DNA of 64,000 bases from Nocardia crassostreae (GTDB taxonomy: Bacteria > Actinomycetota > Actinomycetes > Mycobacteriales > Mycobacteriaceae): the NCBI RefSeq assembly GCF_001613405.1, contig NZ_BDCH01000012.1, positions 558,001 through 622,000 on the forward strand, written 5' to 3'. Under the pieces are notes generated by a model. It ran no database searches. It worked only from the letters and a program-made list of their open reading frames with translations, and had not been told where the DNA came from. Made by a program: the position numbers and the translations under genes. Positions within the stretch are counted from its first letter, which is position 1, and every line of letters starts with the position of its first letter. This document shows positions 1 to 8,042 of this stretch, one piece after another.

Positions 1-1556
1 TGCGGCTGCCGCGTGGTCGCGGCCAGGGCCAGGCCGCGGTGCAGCTGCCGCTCGCCGCCCGCGCGGTCACCGCGCAACAGCAGTGCGGTGGCGCGCTGGG
101 TGGCCAGATAGCAGTCGATATCGGGCTGCCCCGCCGGGACCGCCGGTGCGGGCACGGGCGGGTCAGGAATCGCATTGGAGAGCACCGACGCGTCCACCAG
201 GGCGGCGCGCGTGAGCGGGGTGAGCCAGGAGGCGGGCACGATGTGATCACCGCCGTCGGTGTCGCCCTCGCGGCGGTGCGCCAGGCTCAGGTAGGTCATG
301 GCATCCACGGTGTCGCCGCGGGTCAGCGCATCGATGGCGCGCAACAGCCAGACGTACGGGTCGTCGGCCAATGTCGTACGGGCGCTGTCGATCTGGTCGA
401 ACAGGGCCGCGCCGTCACCGCCCAGCACGATCGCCATCCCGTGCCGTCGCAGGAATTGCGCCAGCCGGTCGCGGTCGGAGGCGCCGAGCAGATGCGGCAG
501 CGCCGCCAGCGGCAGCCGCGCGGCGTCGTACCAGGCGGCCGCCCGCAGATTCAGATCGTCGACCAATTCTGCTCCGGCGTACTGTATTTCGCCGCGGAAG
601 TGGGAGCGCGGCAGCGGGTGGTAGCTGAGCCAGAGCTGATCGTCGCGCACCGAGCGGGTGATCGGGAAATTGAGGCGCTCGAGTTCGCGCAGCTGATGCC
701 GCGCCCCGGGCCCGGCCAGCGCCTCGGCCAGCTGCGTGGTGAACGACTCCGGAATGCAGGTGTAGAGCAGGAATTGGCGCAATGGCGGGGCTAGCGCCCC
801 GATCAGCTCACCGGCCAGGAAATCCGAGACCGCGTTCGACGGCCCGGCCAGCGTCGCCAGCGCGGCGGCCCCGTCGCCATTGTGGGCCGCCAGGTGGATG
901 GCGGTGCTGCGGACCGCGCCCGCCCAGCCGCGGGTGAGCCGCACCACCTCCGCCAATGCGGCGCCGTCGAGCCGACATTCGTGCTGTTCGCAGAGTTGGC
1001 GCACCTGGGCGTCGGTCAGAGCCAGCTGATCGGGGCCGAGCCGCACGACCCGGCCGTTCAGCTCCAGCGCATGCCAGCGCACCGGGGGATCGGCGCGGGC
1101 GCACACGATCACCGTGACCGCGGCGGGCAGATGCCGCAGCAGATATTCCAGCGCGGCCAGTGCGAACGGATCGGTGATCTCGTGCGCGTCGTCGAGCACC
1201 AGCAGTACGGGTGCTGTCGTGGACCCCAGGGCGGCAATGAGATTCGCCGCGTGGGCGTCCGGCGCGAGGAGATCGCCCGGCCCGGCGGCAGCGGCGGCGG
1301 GCAGCCGCAGACTGTCGCGCACCGCGGCGCAGAATGCCGCCGCATCGTCGAATGCGGCTGTCACGGTGAGCCATCCGACCGTGGTGTCCGGCGGGCGCGG
1401 GCGCCGCCGGATCCAGTCGGCGACGGCCACGGTCTTACCGCTCCCGGCGGCCGCGCAGAGCAGCAGCACCCGCCCGCCGCCGCGCGCGGCGGCGTCGAGC
1501 CGGTCGTAGAGTTCCGGCCGATCGATCGGCGGAAACGACAATTCCGGAATTCCCAA
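1..1556 (-). CDS. LuxR/MalT-type large ATPase regulator (LAL family), 3' end outside window
   Basis: Reading leftward from a TTG start at 1556, the frame stays open to the window edge (about 518 residues) and is not closed. The start is preceded by a strong Shine-Dalgarno AGGAGAGG, which decides the unusual TTG. The N-terminus shows a P-loop (AAAGSGKT, about residues 36-43) and a Walker B strand (VLLVLDDAHE, about 100-109), followed by helical segments such as WLSYHPLPRSHFRGE. This is the arrangement of MalT/LAL regulators: an N-terminal STAND-type ATPase, TPR-like repeats, then a C-terminal LuxR DNA-binding helix-turn-helix. That last domain would lie outside the window, so it is inferred. 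The ligand is unknown. The gene is divergent from the small membrane protein at 1680. Confidence 0.75.
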   Translation of the reverse strand, partial: MGIPELSFPPIDRPELYDRLDAAARGGGRVLLLCAAAGSGKTVAVADWIRRRPRPPDTTVGWLTVTAAFDDAAAFCAAVRDSLRLPAAAAAGPGDLLAPDAHAANLIAALGSTTAPVLLVLDDAHEITDPFALAALEYLLRHLPAAVTVIVCARADPPVRWHALELNGRVVRLGPDQLALTDAQVRQLCEQHECRLDGAALAEVVRLTRGWAGAVRSTAIHLAAHNGDGAAALATLAGPSNAVSDFLAGELIGALAPPLRQFLLYTCIPESFTTQLAEALAGPGARHQLRELERLNFPITRSVRDDQLWLSYHPLPRSHFRGEIQYAGAELVDDLNLRAAAWYDAARLPLAALPHLLGASDRDRLAQFLRRHGMAIVLGGDGAALFDQIDSARTTLADDPYVWLLRAIDALTRGDTVDAMTYLSLAHRREGDTDGGDHIVPASWLTPLTRAALVDASVLSNAIPDPPVPAPAVPAGQPDIDCYLATQRATALLLRGDRAGGERQLHRGLALAATTRQP

Positions 1557-1679
1557 TGTCGACCTCTCCTGGGTTGGGCACCGGGCGCGGAGTAATCCGC
1601 TATGGGTGAGGCGCGCCGACGCTGGGCGGAGCACATTCGAACCCGGCTCCACCATCACCGAACAGATCATGAGTTGACA

Positions 1680-2084
1680 ATGACCGAACATCCCGTGCGA
1701 CAAGGTATTGCGGCCGGCACTTCGATCGGGGCGGCGATCCTGCTGATCACCGTGGGCGCGCTATCGGTGCTTTCGGGCATTTCCGCGGTGGTCGAGGACA
1801 CGATGTATGTCGTCGGCTACGAATACGTCTACCAGTTCGACATCACCACCTGGGGCTGGATTCATATCGGGCTCGGCGCGCTGCTCATACTCGCGGGCGG
1901 CGGTTTGGTGGCCGGGACGACCTGGGGCCGGATCGCCGCCATCGGCATCGCGGCGCTGTCGATCGTCGCGAATTTTCTTTTCCTGCCGTACTACCCGTGG
2001 TGGTCGGTGCTCATCATCGCGCTCGACGTCATTGTCATCTGGGCCGTGACCACCTGGCGGAGCGGTCCAGCAGCAGCGGCGTGA
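1680..2084 (+). CDS. Small four-helix membrane protein (DUF7144-like)
   Basis: 134 residues starting at ATG 1680 (MTEHPVRQGI). The open frame extends upstream to 1602, but that stretch (RRRWAEHIRTRLHHHR) does not look like a membrane protein N-terminus. Four hydrophobic helices can be seen: about residues 14-37 (AAILLITVGALSVLSGI), 56-80 (GWIHIGLGALLILAGGGLV), 84-103 and 107-126 (YYPWWSVLIIALDVIVIW). This pattern matches the actinobacterial DUF7144 family of small integral membrane proteins, whose role is unknown. It converges on the gene at 2035-2367 and overlaps it by 50 bp at the 3' end. No enzymatic motif is visible. Confidence 0.7.
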   Translation: MTEHPVRQGIAAGTSIGAAILLITVGALSVLSGISAVVEDTMYVVGYEYVYQFDITTWGWIHIGLGALLILAGGGLVAGTTWGRIAAIGIAALSIVANFLFLPYYPWWSVLIIALDVIVIWAVTTWRSGPAAAA

Positions 2085-2367
2085 ACGGTGCGAAACTCTG
2101 CACGTAGCTGTCGATTCCGCTCCTGGCCCGACCGGCGTGCACCGCCGCCCCGGAGCGCAGCCACAGCCGCCAGCCGAACAGCGTCTTCTCCCACAGATTG
2201 CCGAAACGATCCCGGTAGAGGCCGTTCGCCAGGGGCTGGGTCGCCTCCGGATCGAGGACCTGATCCGGACTACAGGCGAGCACTGCATGATCGATCAGCC
2301 GGGCTATCGATTCCGCCAATTCCGCGAGTTGGCGTACGAGAACTGCGGTGATATCCCTGACGGTCAC
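2035..2367 (-). CDS. Hypothetical protein, 110 aa
   Basis: I chose a GTG start at 2367 because AAAGGAGAC lies just upstream on the minus strand; the open frame itself reaches 2490. The protein begins VTVRDITAVLVRQLAEL, has a helical N-terminal half (LAELAESIARLIDHAVL) and then a basic, aromatic-rich segment (YRDRFGNLWEKTLFGWRLWLR). I recognise no family. Its 3' end overlaps the neighbouring membrane protein gene by 50 bp in convergent orientation. That is unusual but not rare in actinobacteria, and it lowers confidence. The good ribosome site and sensible amphipathic composition favour a real gene. Confidence 0.45.
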   Translation of the reverse strand: MTVRDITAVLVRQLAELAESIARLIDHAVLACSPDQVLDPEATQPLANGLYRDRFGNLWEKTLFGWRLWLRSGAAVHAGRARSGIDSYVQSFAPFTPLLLDRSARWSRPR

Positions 2368-2483
2368 GGTGTCTCCTTTCGCGTGCGGGACTTTCCGGTC
2401 ATCGGGCTGTTTCAGCAGCATCCGCGCCGCGACTTCTCGGTGACTTTCTCGCCCGCCGCGCCCACGACACGCAACACGCAAGT

Positions 2484-2512
2484 TCACCAAATATCCGGCA
2501 GATGGCTAATAC
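2484..2512 (+). promoter_or_regulatory. Candidate sigma-A promoter for the SARP gene
   Basis: TTCACC (2484-2489) and TAATAC (2507-2512) are separated by 17 bp in a locally AT-richer stretch about 70 bp before the SARP start. The -10 fits the TANNNT form; the -35 matches TTGACA at four positions. No experimental support. Confidence 0.45.
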
Positions 2513-2580
2513 TCAGCAATTGAATGGGTGGGTGGGCCCCGAAAAGCTGCGAGAGAGCGCATGAGCGAGCCGGTGTGGTG

Positions 2581-3369
2581 ATGAGGAAGCGACAAGTGCG
2601 GATTTTGGGGCCGTTGCAGGTCGAGATCGACGGCGCCCCCGTCGAAATCCGGGGCCGGATTCAGCGCGCGCTGTTGGGGCGCCTGGCGATCGCGCAGGGA
2701 CAGGTGGACTCCACCGGGCGGCTGGTGGACGATATCTGGGAGGGCGAGCCGCCGCCCAGCGCCGTGAGCGTGCTGCAGGTCCAGATCCATAATCTGCGAA
2801 GGGTTTTCGAACCGCAGCGGGCCCGCCGGGCGCCCGCCGCCGTACTGGTGTCCGAGCCGCACGGCTATGCCCTGCGGCTGGCGGCCGAGGATGTGGACGC
2901 CTGGCATTTCGAGGCGCTGCTCGCCGAGTACGAGAAGCGCGTTCGCGAACTGGCCGATGAGTTCGACGCCGTGCGGCGGTGCGATCTGCTCGATGTGGCC
3001 CTGGCCTGCTGGCGGGGCCCGGCGCTGGAATCGTTCCCGGATGCCCGCTGGGGGGAGGCGGAAGTGGCCAGACTGACCGATTTGCGCCTGCTGGCAGCCG
3101 AATTGCGGGCTCGGGCGGCCTTGGAGCTGGATCGGTCCACCGAAGTGGTGACCGGCCTGCGCCCGCAGGTGGAGCAGTATCCGCAGCGGGAGGAGAGCGC
3201 GCGGCTGCTGGCGACCGCCCAGTACCGGCTGGGGCAGCAGACCGATGCACTGGCGACGCTGCGGCGGGCGCGCGAATTCCTCATCCGGGAGATGGGCGTG
3301 AATCCGGGACGGCGGCTGCAGGAGCTCGAGACGGCCATCCTCACCCAATCCGATGCGCTGGAGCGCTGA
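2581..3369 (+). CDS. SARP-family transcriptional activator (AfsR/DnrI/EmbR type, BTAD domain)
   Basis: 262 residues from ATG 2581 (MRKRQVRILGPLQVEID); a GTG directly before it and an ORF extension to 2524 are alternatives. Residues about 5-80 form the OmpR-like winged helix typical of SARPs (RILGPLQVEIDG, LVDDIWEGEPP, VSVLQVQIHNLRRVFE). About 97-250 is the all-helical BTAD domain (DAWHFEALLAEYEKR, RLTDLRLLAAELRARAALEL, QREESARLLATAQYRLGQQTDALATLRRAREFL). There is no ATPase or TPR extension, so it is a small SARP that would bind direct repeats and recruit RNA polymerase. Such proteins usually switch on secondary metabolism or local operons, but no obvious target cluster adjoins it. Confidence 0.85.
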   Translation: MRKRQVRILGPLQVEIDGAPVEIRGRIQRALLGRLAIAQGQVDSTGRLVDDIWEGEPPPSAVSVLQVQIHNLRRVFEPQRARRAPAAVLVSEPHGYALRLAAEDVDAWHFEALLAEYEKRVRELADEFDAVRRCDLLDVALACWRGPALESFPDARWGEAEVARLTDLRLLAAELRARAALELDRSTEVVTGLRPQVEQYPQREESARLLATAQYRLGQQTDALATLRRAREFLIREMGVNPGRRLQELETAILTQSDALER

Positions 3370-3394
3370 TCGAGCTCCCGGATTCCTCGGGGGT

Positions 3395-3688
3395 TCAGAA
3401 ATGGAAGCGCGCGCCGCGCAGATCGACCCGGCCGTCGGTGATGGGGCAGCCTTCCTCGGCCAGCTTGCGCAGCTGCTTGCCCGCCAGATGCGGTGCGGGC
3501 GTGCCGTTCGCGCGCAGCACCCGGTGCCAGGGCAGGTCGGCGGCATCGGTGCGCATGATCCAGCCGACCGTGCGCGGGGTGGACAGGCCTGCGGCGGCCG
3601 CGATATCGCCGTAGGTGGCGACGCGGCCGGGCGGGATGGATGCCACCAGTTCGCGGACGCGCTCGATATCGGCTTCGGAGGTGGGCAT
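3395..3688 (-). CDS. Alkyltransferase-like protein (ATL, O6-alkylguanine lesion binding)
   Basis: 97 residues with the C-terminal fold of O6-alkylguanine-DNA alkyltransferases (IPPGRVATYGDIAAAAG, about 18-34; arginine finger and helix region PRTVGWIMRT). The catalytic motif PCHR is replaced by PWHR (LPWHRVLRANG, about 52-62). ATL proteins are known to bind O6-alkylguanine without transferring the alkyl group and to hand the lesion to nucleotide excision repair. The gene lies 21 bp downstream of the hydrolase in a leftward pair and is divergent from adnAB. A homologue in the same relative position exists in M. tuberculosis (Rv3204). Confidence 0.9.
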   Translation of the reverse strand: MPTSEADIERVRELVASIPPGRVATYGDIAAAAGLSTPRTVGWIMRTDAADLPWHRVLRANGTPAPHLAGKQLRKLAEEGCPITDGRVDLRGARFHF

Positions 3689-3709
3689 GGCCGGAATCTC
3701 CCGGAATCG

Positions 3710-4504
3710 TCAGAGCGCGGAACGGACGAGGGCGGCGGCTTCGGCCGGGCGGGCCTGGGCCACCATGTGGTCGCAGTCGAATTCGTGCACGGTCAGATTG
3801 TCGCCGAGACGGGCGGCCAGCGCGGCCCGGAACGCGGGCGTGACGAAGGGCGGCTGCACCTTCATGGCCTGCACCAGGGTGACCGGCAGACCGGCGGGCG
3901 GGAGCACGAACGCGCGGGCGAGCTGGCCCCAGTAGGCGATGATCGCCGGGAAGGTCAGCCGCCACGCCATGCGCCCGTTCGGGGTGGGGATCAGGTGTTC
4001 GGCGAGTTCGGCTTCCAGGATCTCGAGGGCGACATCGGCCCAGGCCGTTTCCAGCTTGTCGAAGCGGGCCGCGTCGATATCGGCGTAGTCCGGGTGGTCC
4101 ACCGTCGCCTGGGCGATGCGCAGCAGCAGGTCCGGATCCAGCGCGATGGCCGGATCCAGCAGGACCAGGCCGCGCACCAGCTCCGGATGCCGGTCGGTCA
4201 GGTGCAGCGCCGCGGCCGCGCCGAAGGAATGCCCGAGCGCCACCACCGGTTCGCTGGTCTCGGCGCGCAGCAGCGCCGCGAGATCATCGACGATGGTTTC
4301 GAAATCCCACGGCGGCGCGCCGGTCGACCTCCCGTGCCCCCGCAGATCCGGCGCAATAATCCGCACATCGGGCAGATGCTGCTCGGCCAGTGCGCGCCAG
4401 CGCCCGCCGTGACCCGTCAGCCCGTGCAGGGCCAGCACCACCGGACCGGTCGAAGGACCGAAATGATGAATATGAAGATCGGACACCCCGCCCATTCTGC
4501 TCAT
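3710..4504 (-). CDS. Alpha/beta-hydrolase fold protein (LipV-like esterase/lipase)
   Basis: 264 residues. The nucleophile elbow GHSFGAA (about residues 91-97) supplies the serine. The oxyanion region VLALHGLTGHGGRW, the strand IIAPDLRGHGRS, the acidic residue near LLDPAIALDPD and a C-terminal histidine in FDCDHMVAQ complete an alpha/beta-hydrolase catalytic triad. ATG 4504 is used; an in-frame ATG at 4495 is equally possible. The position next to the ATL gene and divergent from adnA matches lipV (Rv3203) of M. tuberculosis. The substrate is not predictable from sequence; a carboxylester or lactone is likely. No signal peptide, so probably cytoplasmic. Confidence 0.85.
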   Translation of the reverse strand: MSRMGGVSDLHIHHFGPSTGPVVLALHGLTGHGGRWRALAEQHLPDVRIIAPDLRGHGRSTGAPPWDFETIVDDLAALLRAETSEPVVALGHSFGAAAALHLTDRHPELVRGLVLLDPAIALDPDLLLRIAQATVDHPDYADIDAARFDKLETAWADVALEILEAELAEHLIPTPNGRMAWRLTFPAIIAYWGQLARAFVLPPAGLPVTLVQAMKVQPPFVTPAFRAALAARLGDNLTVHEFDCDHMVAQARPAEAAALVRSAL

Positions 4505-4622
4505 GCGCGCCGACAGCCGCGCGGCGCGTGCGGTGAGAGTCGTGTGCTCCGCACAGTGATCGGCGGCACGGTGAACTCATGGCAAACAAAGACTGTCGGG
4601 GCGGTCTGTTGAAATAGCTCCC

Positions 4623-7600
4623 GTGATGCGATCGGATAGCTCGGTGCAGCTGGTGCGCCGGGTCGAGGTGGTCTCCCGTCCGCGGGAGTGGGATGCCGCC
4701 ATCGCACCGCTGCTCACCGACTTCGAGATCGATCCCGGCTGGCGGCCGTGGCAGGTGCTCGGCGGGCCGGGGACGGGCAAGACGGCGCTGCTGATCGATA
4801 TCGCGGCGAACCGGATATTGGCGGGGGACGATCCGGAGTCGGTGCTCGTGCTCACCTACTCCAAGCGCGCGGCGAGCACGGTCCGCACCGCCATCACCGC
4901 CCGGATCGCGGAGGCCGATCCGGAACTCGGGGGCGTGCCCGGAGCCACCCGGGGTCCGCTGGTGCGCACCCTGCACTCCTATGCGTTCGGGCTGCTGCGC
5001 ACCCTCGCCGCCACCCACGGCAATCCGCCGCCGCGCCTGCTGACCGGTTCCGAGCAGGACATCGTGGTCCGCGAGATGCTGCGCGGCGAGCTCGCCGACG
5101 GCGCGCCCGGCTGGCCCGAGCGCTTGCATCCGGCGCTGGGCGCGGCCGGATTCGCCGAACAGTTGCGCGATCTCATGCTCCGCGCCACCGAACGCGGTCT
5201 CGGCCCCGAGCACCTCATCGATCTGGGCCGCACCCACGGCCATGCGGAATGGGTCGCCGCGGGCCGCTTCTTCGAACGCTACGAGCAGATCATGCTGCTG
5301 CGCTGGTCGGTCGGCATGGACGTCCCCGAGGCCACCGCCCCCGCCCTGGACGCCGCCGAACTCATCGGCGCCGCCATCGACGCCCTGATCATGGACGCGG
5401 ACCTGCTCACCGCCGAACGCACCCGCCTGCACAGCATCCTCGTCGACGACGCCCAACACCTGGATCCCCATGCCGCCCAACTGATCCGAGCCATCGGCAG
5501 CGGCCTGGCCACCACCGTCGTCGCCGCCGACCCGGACCAGTCCATCTTCACCTTCCGCGGCGCGGACTCCCGCTTCGCCATCGACCCGGACGCCCCGGCC
5601 GATCGCCGAATCATGCTGCGCCACAACCATAGATCCGCCCCGGTCATCCAGGAGGTCGCCGACCGCATAACCGCCCGCCTCCCCGGCACGAGCGCCCACC
5701 GCACTCCGGTCGGCGCCCGGTTCCTCGACGATGTCGAGCCCGGCGACGAAGCGGCTCGGCCCGGTGCGCAGTCCGAGGGTGAGGTGCGTGTGCAGGTGCT
5801 CACCACCCCGGCCAAGGAAGCGGCGCTCATCGCGGACCACCTGCGCCGTGCCCATCTCACGCACGGCGTGCCATGGTCGCGCATGGCGGTAATCCTGCGC
5901 TCCGTACCGCTTTCGCTCGCGCCCCTGCGCCGCGCATTGCTCGCCGCCGGTGTTCCGGTACGGCAGCCCCCGGCCGATGTTCCGCTGGCCCGCCGCCGCG
6001 GCGCGGCCTGGATGCTGCTCGCACTGCGGGCCGTCACCGCGGGCGACCCGACGCGGGTCCGCAACCCGCGGCCGATTCCGTTCACGGCCGACGATGCCCT
6101 GGATCTGCTGGCGGGTCCGCTCGGAGGAGCGGACCAGATCAGCCTGCGCCGCCTGCGTCGCGGTATTCGCCGCACCGTCATCGAATTCGGCTATCCGGAC
6201 AACGCCTCGGACGAGGATGTCGACGAGCGCGCCGATGTGATTGTCGGAGAACAGGATACGGCGGATCGGTTCGCGGATCTGGATCGGTCGTCGGCGGAGA
6301 TTTTGCGGGATCTGCTTGTGGGGGAGGGTAATCGGGCGATTCTGGGGCGGCTGACGGATGTGGAGGCCGCGCCCTTGCATCGGGTGTTGAAGGCGCTGGG
6401 GCGGGGGTGGAAGGCGCGGCGGGACGGGGGCGGGCTCGAGGATGTGCTGTGGGGGGTGTGGACCGGGTCGAATCTGGAGCGGCGGTGGGTGGGGCAGTCC
6501 GAGCGCGGGGGCGCGGTCGGGATGCAGGCCGACAAGGACTTGGACGCGGTGGTGGGGTTGTTCGAGGCGGCGGCCTCCTATGTGGATCGGCTGCCGCACG
6601 CCACCGTCGAGGGATTCGTGGAATACCTGGAGCAGCAGGAGATTCCGCAGGACAACGCGCCGCAGACCGATCCGGGGGAGGCGGTGACCATCTGCAGTGC
6701 GCACGCGGCGGCGGGGCGGGAGTGGGACACCGTGGCGGTGGCGGCGGTGCAGGAGGGGATCTGGCCGAATCTGCGGCCGCGCGGCACCCTGCTGGGCGTC
6801 GAGGATCTGGTGGATCTGGTCGCGGGCGTGCGGGGTGCGGGGGAGAAGGTGAGCCGGGCCGCGCCGCTGCTGGCCGAGGAGCGGCGGCTGCTGCTGGTGG
6901 CGTGCAGCCGGGCGCGGCGGTCGCTGCTGGTGACGGCCGTCGAATCCGTCACGGGGGACCAGGATCTGGTGCCGTCGCGCTTCCTGGCCGAGCTCGACGC
7001 CGACGCCGAGGACGGGCAGGCGGGGCGGATTCTGCCCGCCGTCGATCCGGGCCGAGCGCTGGCCATGCATGCGCTCATCGCCGAATTGCGCGGTGCGGCC
7101 TGCGATCCCGATTCGACGGCGGAGCGGCGGGCGCGGGCAGCGCACGAGCTGGCGCGCCTGGCCAAGGCCGGGGTGCGCGGCGCGCATCCCGCCGACTGGT
7201 ACGGCACCGCCGAATTGTCCTCCGCCAGTCCGCTGTTCGACAGCGAGGACGGCACCATCAACCTGTCGCCGTCCACGGTGGAACAGCTCAAGACCTGCCC
7301 GCTGCGCTGGGCGTTGGAGCGGCACGGCGGCGGTGACGGCGAGAACCCGCACGCGCTCAAGGGAAATCTCGTCCACACCCTGGTGCAGGCCCTCGCCGGT
7401 CAGGTTGACGAGGAGCAGGTCAAACACGCCCTCGCCAAGGCGTGGAAGAAGGTCGATCCGAGCGCCCAGCACGGCGAGAACTGGCACTCCCGCGCCGAAT
7501 TGCGCCGCACCGAGACCATGGTCGACACCTTCCTGGCCTGGCTGCGCAATACCCGCGACGAACTCACCGCCCTCGGCGTCGAGGTCCCCGTGGACTGCAT

Positions 7601-8042
7601 CCTGCCCGCCCGGACGCCGGGCGAACTGCCGGTGCGGATCAGCGGCCGCATGGACCGCCTGGAACGAGATGCCCTGGGCCGCTTCGTCATTGTCGACGTG
7701 AAGACCGGCAAGACGCCCATCTCCAAACAGGCCGCGGAGGACCACGCCCAGCTCGCGACCTACCAGGTCGCCGCCGCGGCGGGCGCGCTCGGCGACGGCA
7801 AGCCCGGCGGCGCTCGCCTGGTCTACGTGGCCAAACCCTCCACCAAGGAGGGTGCGACCCAGCGCCTGCAGCACGCGCTCGACGACGACGGCATCGACGA
7901 ATGGCGCGGCGTCATCCACGATGCCGCCGCGGCCTCCAAGGGCCCCAGCTATCTGGCCATGCGCAATGACGGCTGCCGCCACTGCAAGGTCTCCGGCAGC
8001 TGCCCCGTGCAGGACACCGGGCGGCAGGTGACCGACGAGTGA
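4623..8042 (+). CDS. adnA: AdnA subunit of the AdnAB helicase-nuclease
   Basis: 1139 residues from GTG 4623 (ATG 4626 is also possible; there is no good Shine-Dalgarno). UvrD-like motor domain with P-loop GGPGTGKT (47-54), motif Ia LTYSKRAAS, motif II VDDAQ (about 273) and the later motif GREWDTVAVAAVQEG. The C-terminal RecB/Cas4-type nuclease holds VDVKTGK (about 1022) and QLATYQ. Four cysteines for an iron-sulfur cluster are visible: one in KTCPLRW (about 890) and three in GCRHCKVSGSC near the end. With AdnB it forms the actinobacterial end-resection motor for double-strand breaks. In mycobacteria the AdnA motor is the less important of the two; here motif II deviates from DExQ. The stop overlaps the adnB start (GTGA). 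Confidence 0.95.
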   Translation: MMRSDSSVQLVRRVEVVSRPREWDAAIAPLLTDFEIDPGWRPWQVLGGPGTGKTALLIDIAANRILAGDDPESVLVLTYSKRAASTVRTAITARIAEADPELGGVPGATRGPLVRTLHSYAFGLLRTLAATHGNPPPRLLTGSEQDIVVREMLRGELADGAPGWPERLHPALGAAGFAEQLRDLMLRATERGLGPEHLIDLGRTHGHAEWVAAGRFFERYEQIMLLRWSVGMDVPEATAPALDAAELIGAAIDALIMDADLLTAERTRLHSILVDDAQHLDPHAAQLIRAIGSGLATTVVAADPDQSIFTFRGADSRFAIDPDAPADRRIMLRHNHRSAPVIQEVADRITARLPGTSAHRTPVGARFLDDVEPGDEAARPGAQSEGEVRVQVLTTPAKEAALIADHLRRAHLTHGVPWSRMAVILRSVPLSLAPLRRALLAAGVPVRQPPADVPLARRRGAAWMLLALRAVTAGDPTRVRNPRPIPFTADDALDLLAGPLGGADQISLRRLRRGIRRTVIEFGYPDNASDEDVDERADVIVGEQDTADRFADLDRSSAEILRDLLVGEGNRAILGRLTDVEAAPLHRVLKALGRGWKARRDGGGLEDVLWGVWTGSNLERRWVGQSERGGAVGMQADKDLDAVVGLFEAAASYVDRLPHATVEGFVEYLEQQEIPQDNAPQTDPGEAVTICSAHAAAGREWDTVAVAAVQEGIWPNLRPRGTLLGVEDLVDLVAGVRGAGEKVSRAAPLLAEERRLLLVACSRARRSLLVTAVESVTGDQDLVPSRFLAELDADAEDGQAGRILPAVDPGRALAMHALIAELRGAACDPDSTAERRARAAHELARLAKAGVRGAHPADWYGTAELSSASPLFDSEDGTINLSPSTVEQLKTCPLRWALERHGGGDGENPHALKGNLVHTLVQALAGQVDEEQVKHALAKAWKKVDPSAQHGENWHSRAELRRTETMVDTFLAWLRNTRDELTALGVEVPVDCILPARTPGELPVRISGRMDRLERDALGRFVIVDVKTGKTPISKQAAEDHAQLATYQVAAAAGALGDGKPGGARLVYVAKPSTKEGATQRLQHALDDDGIDEWRGVIHDAAAASKGPSYLAMRNDGCRHCKVSGSCPVQDTGRQVTDE

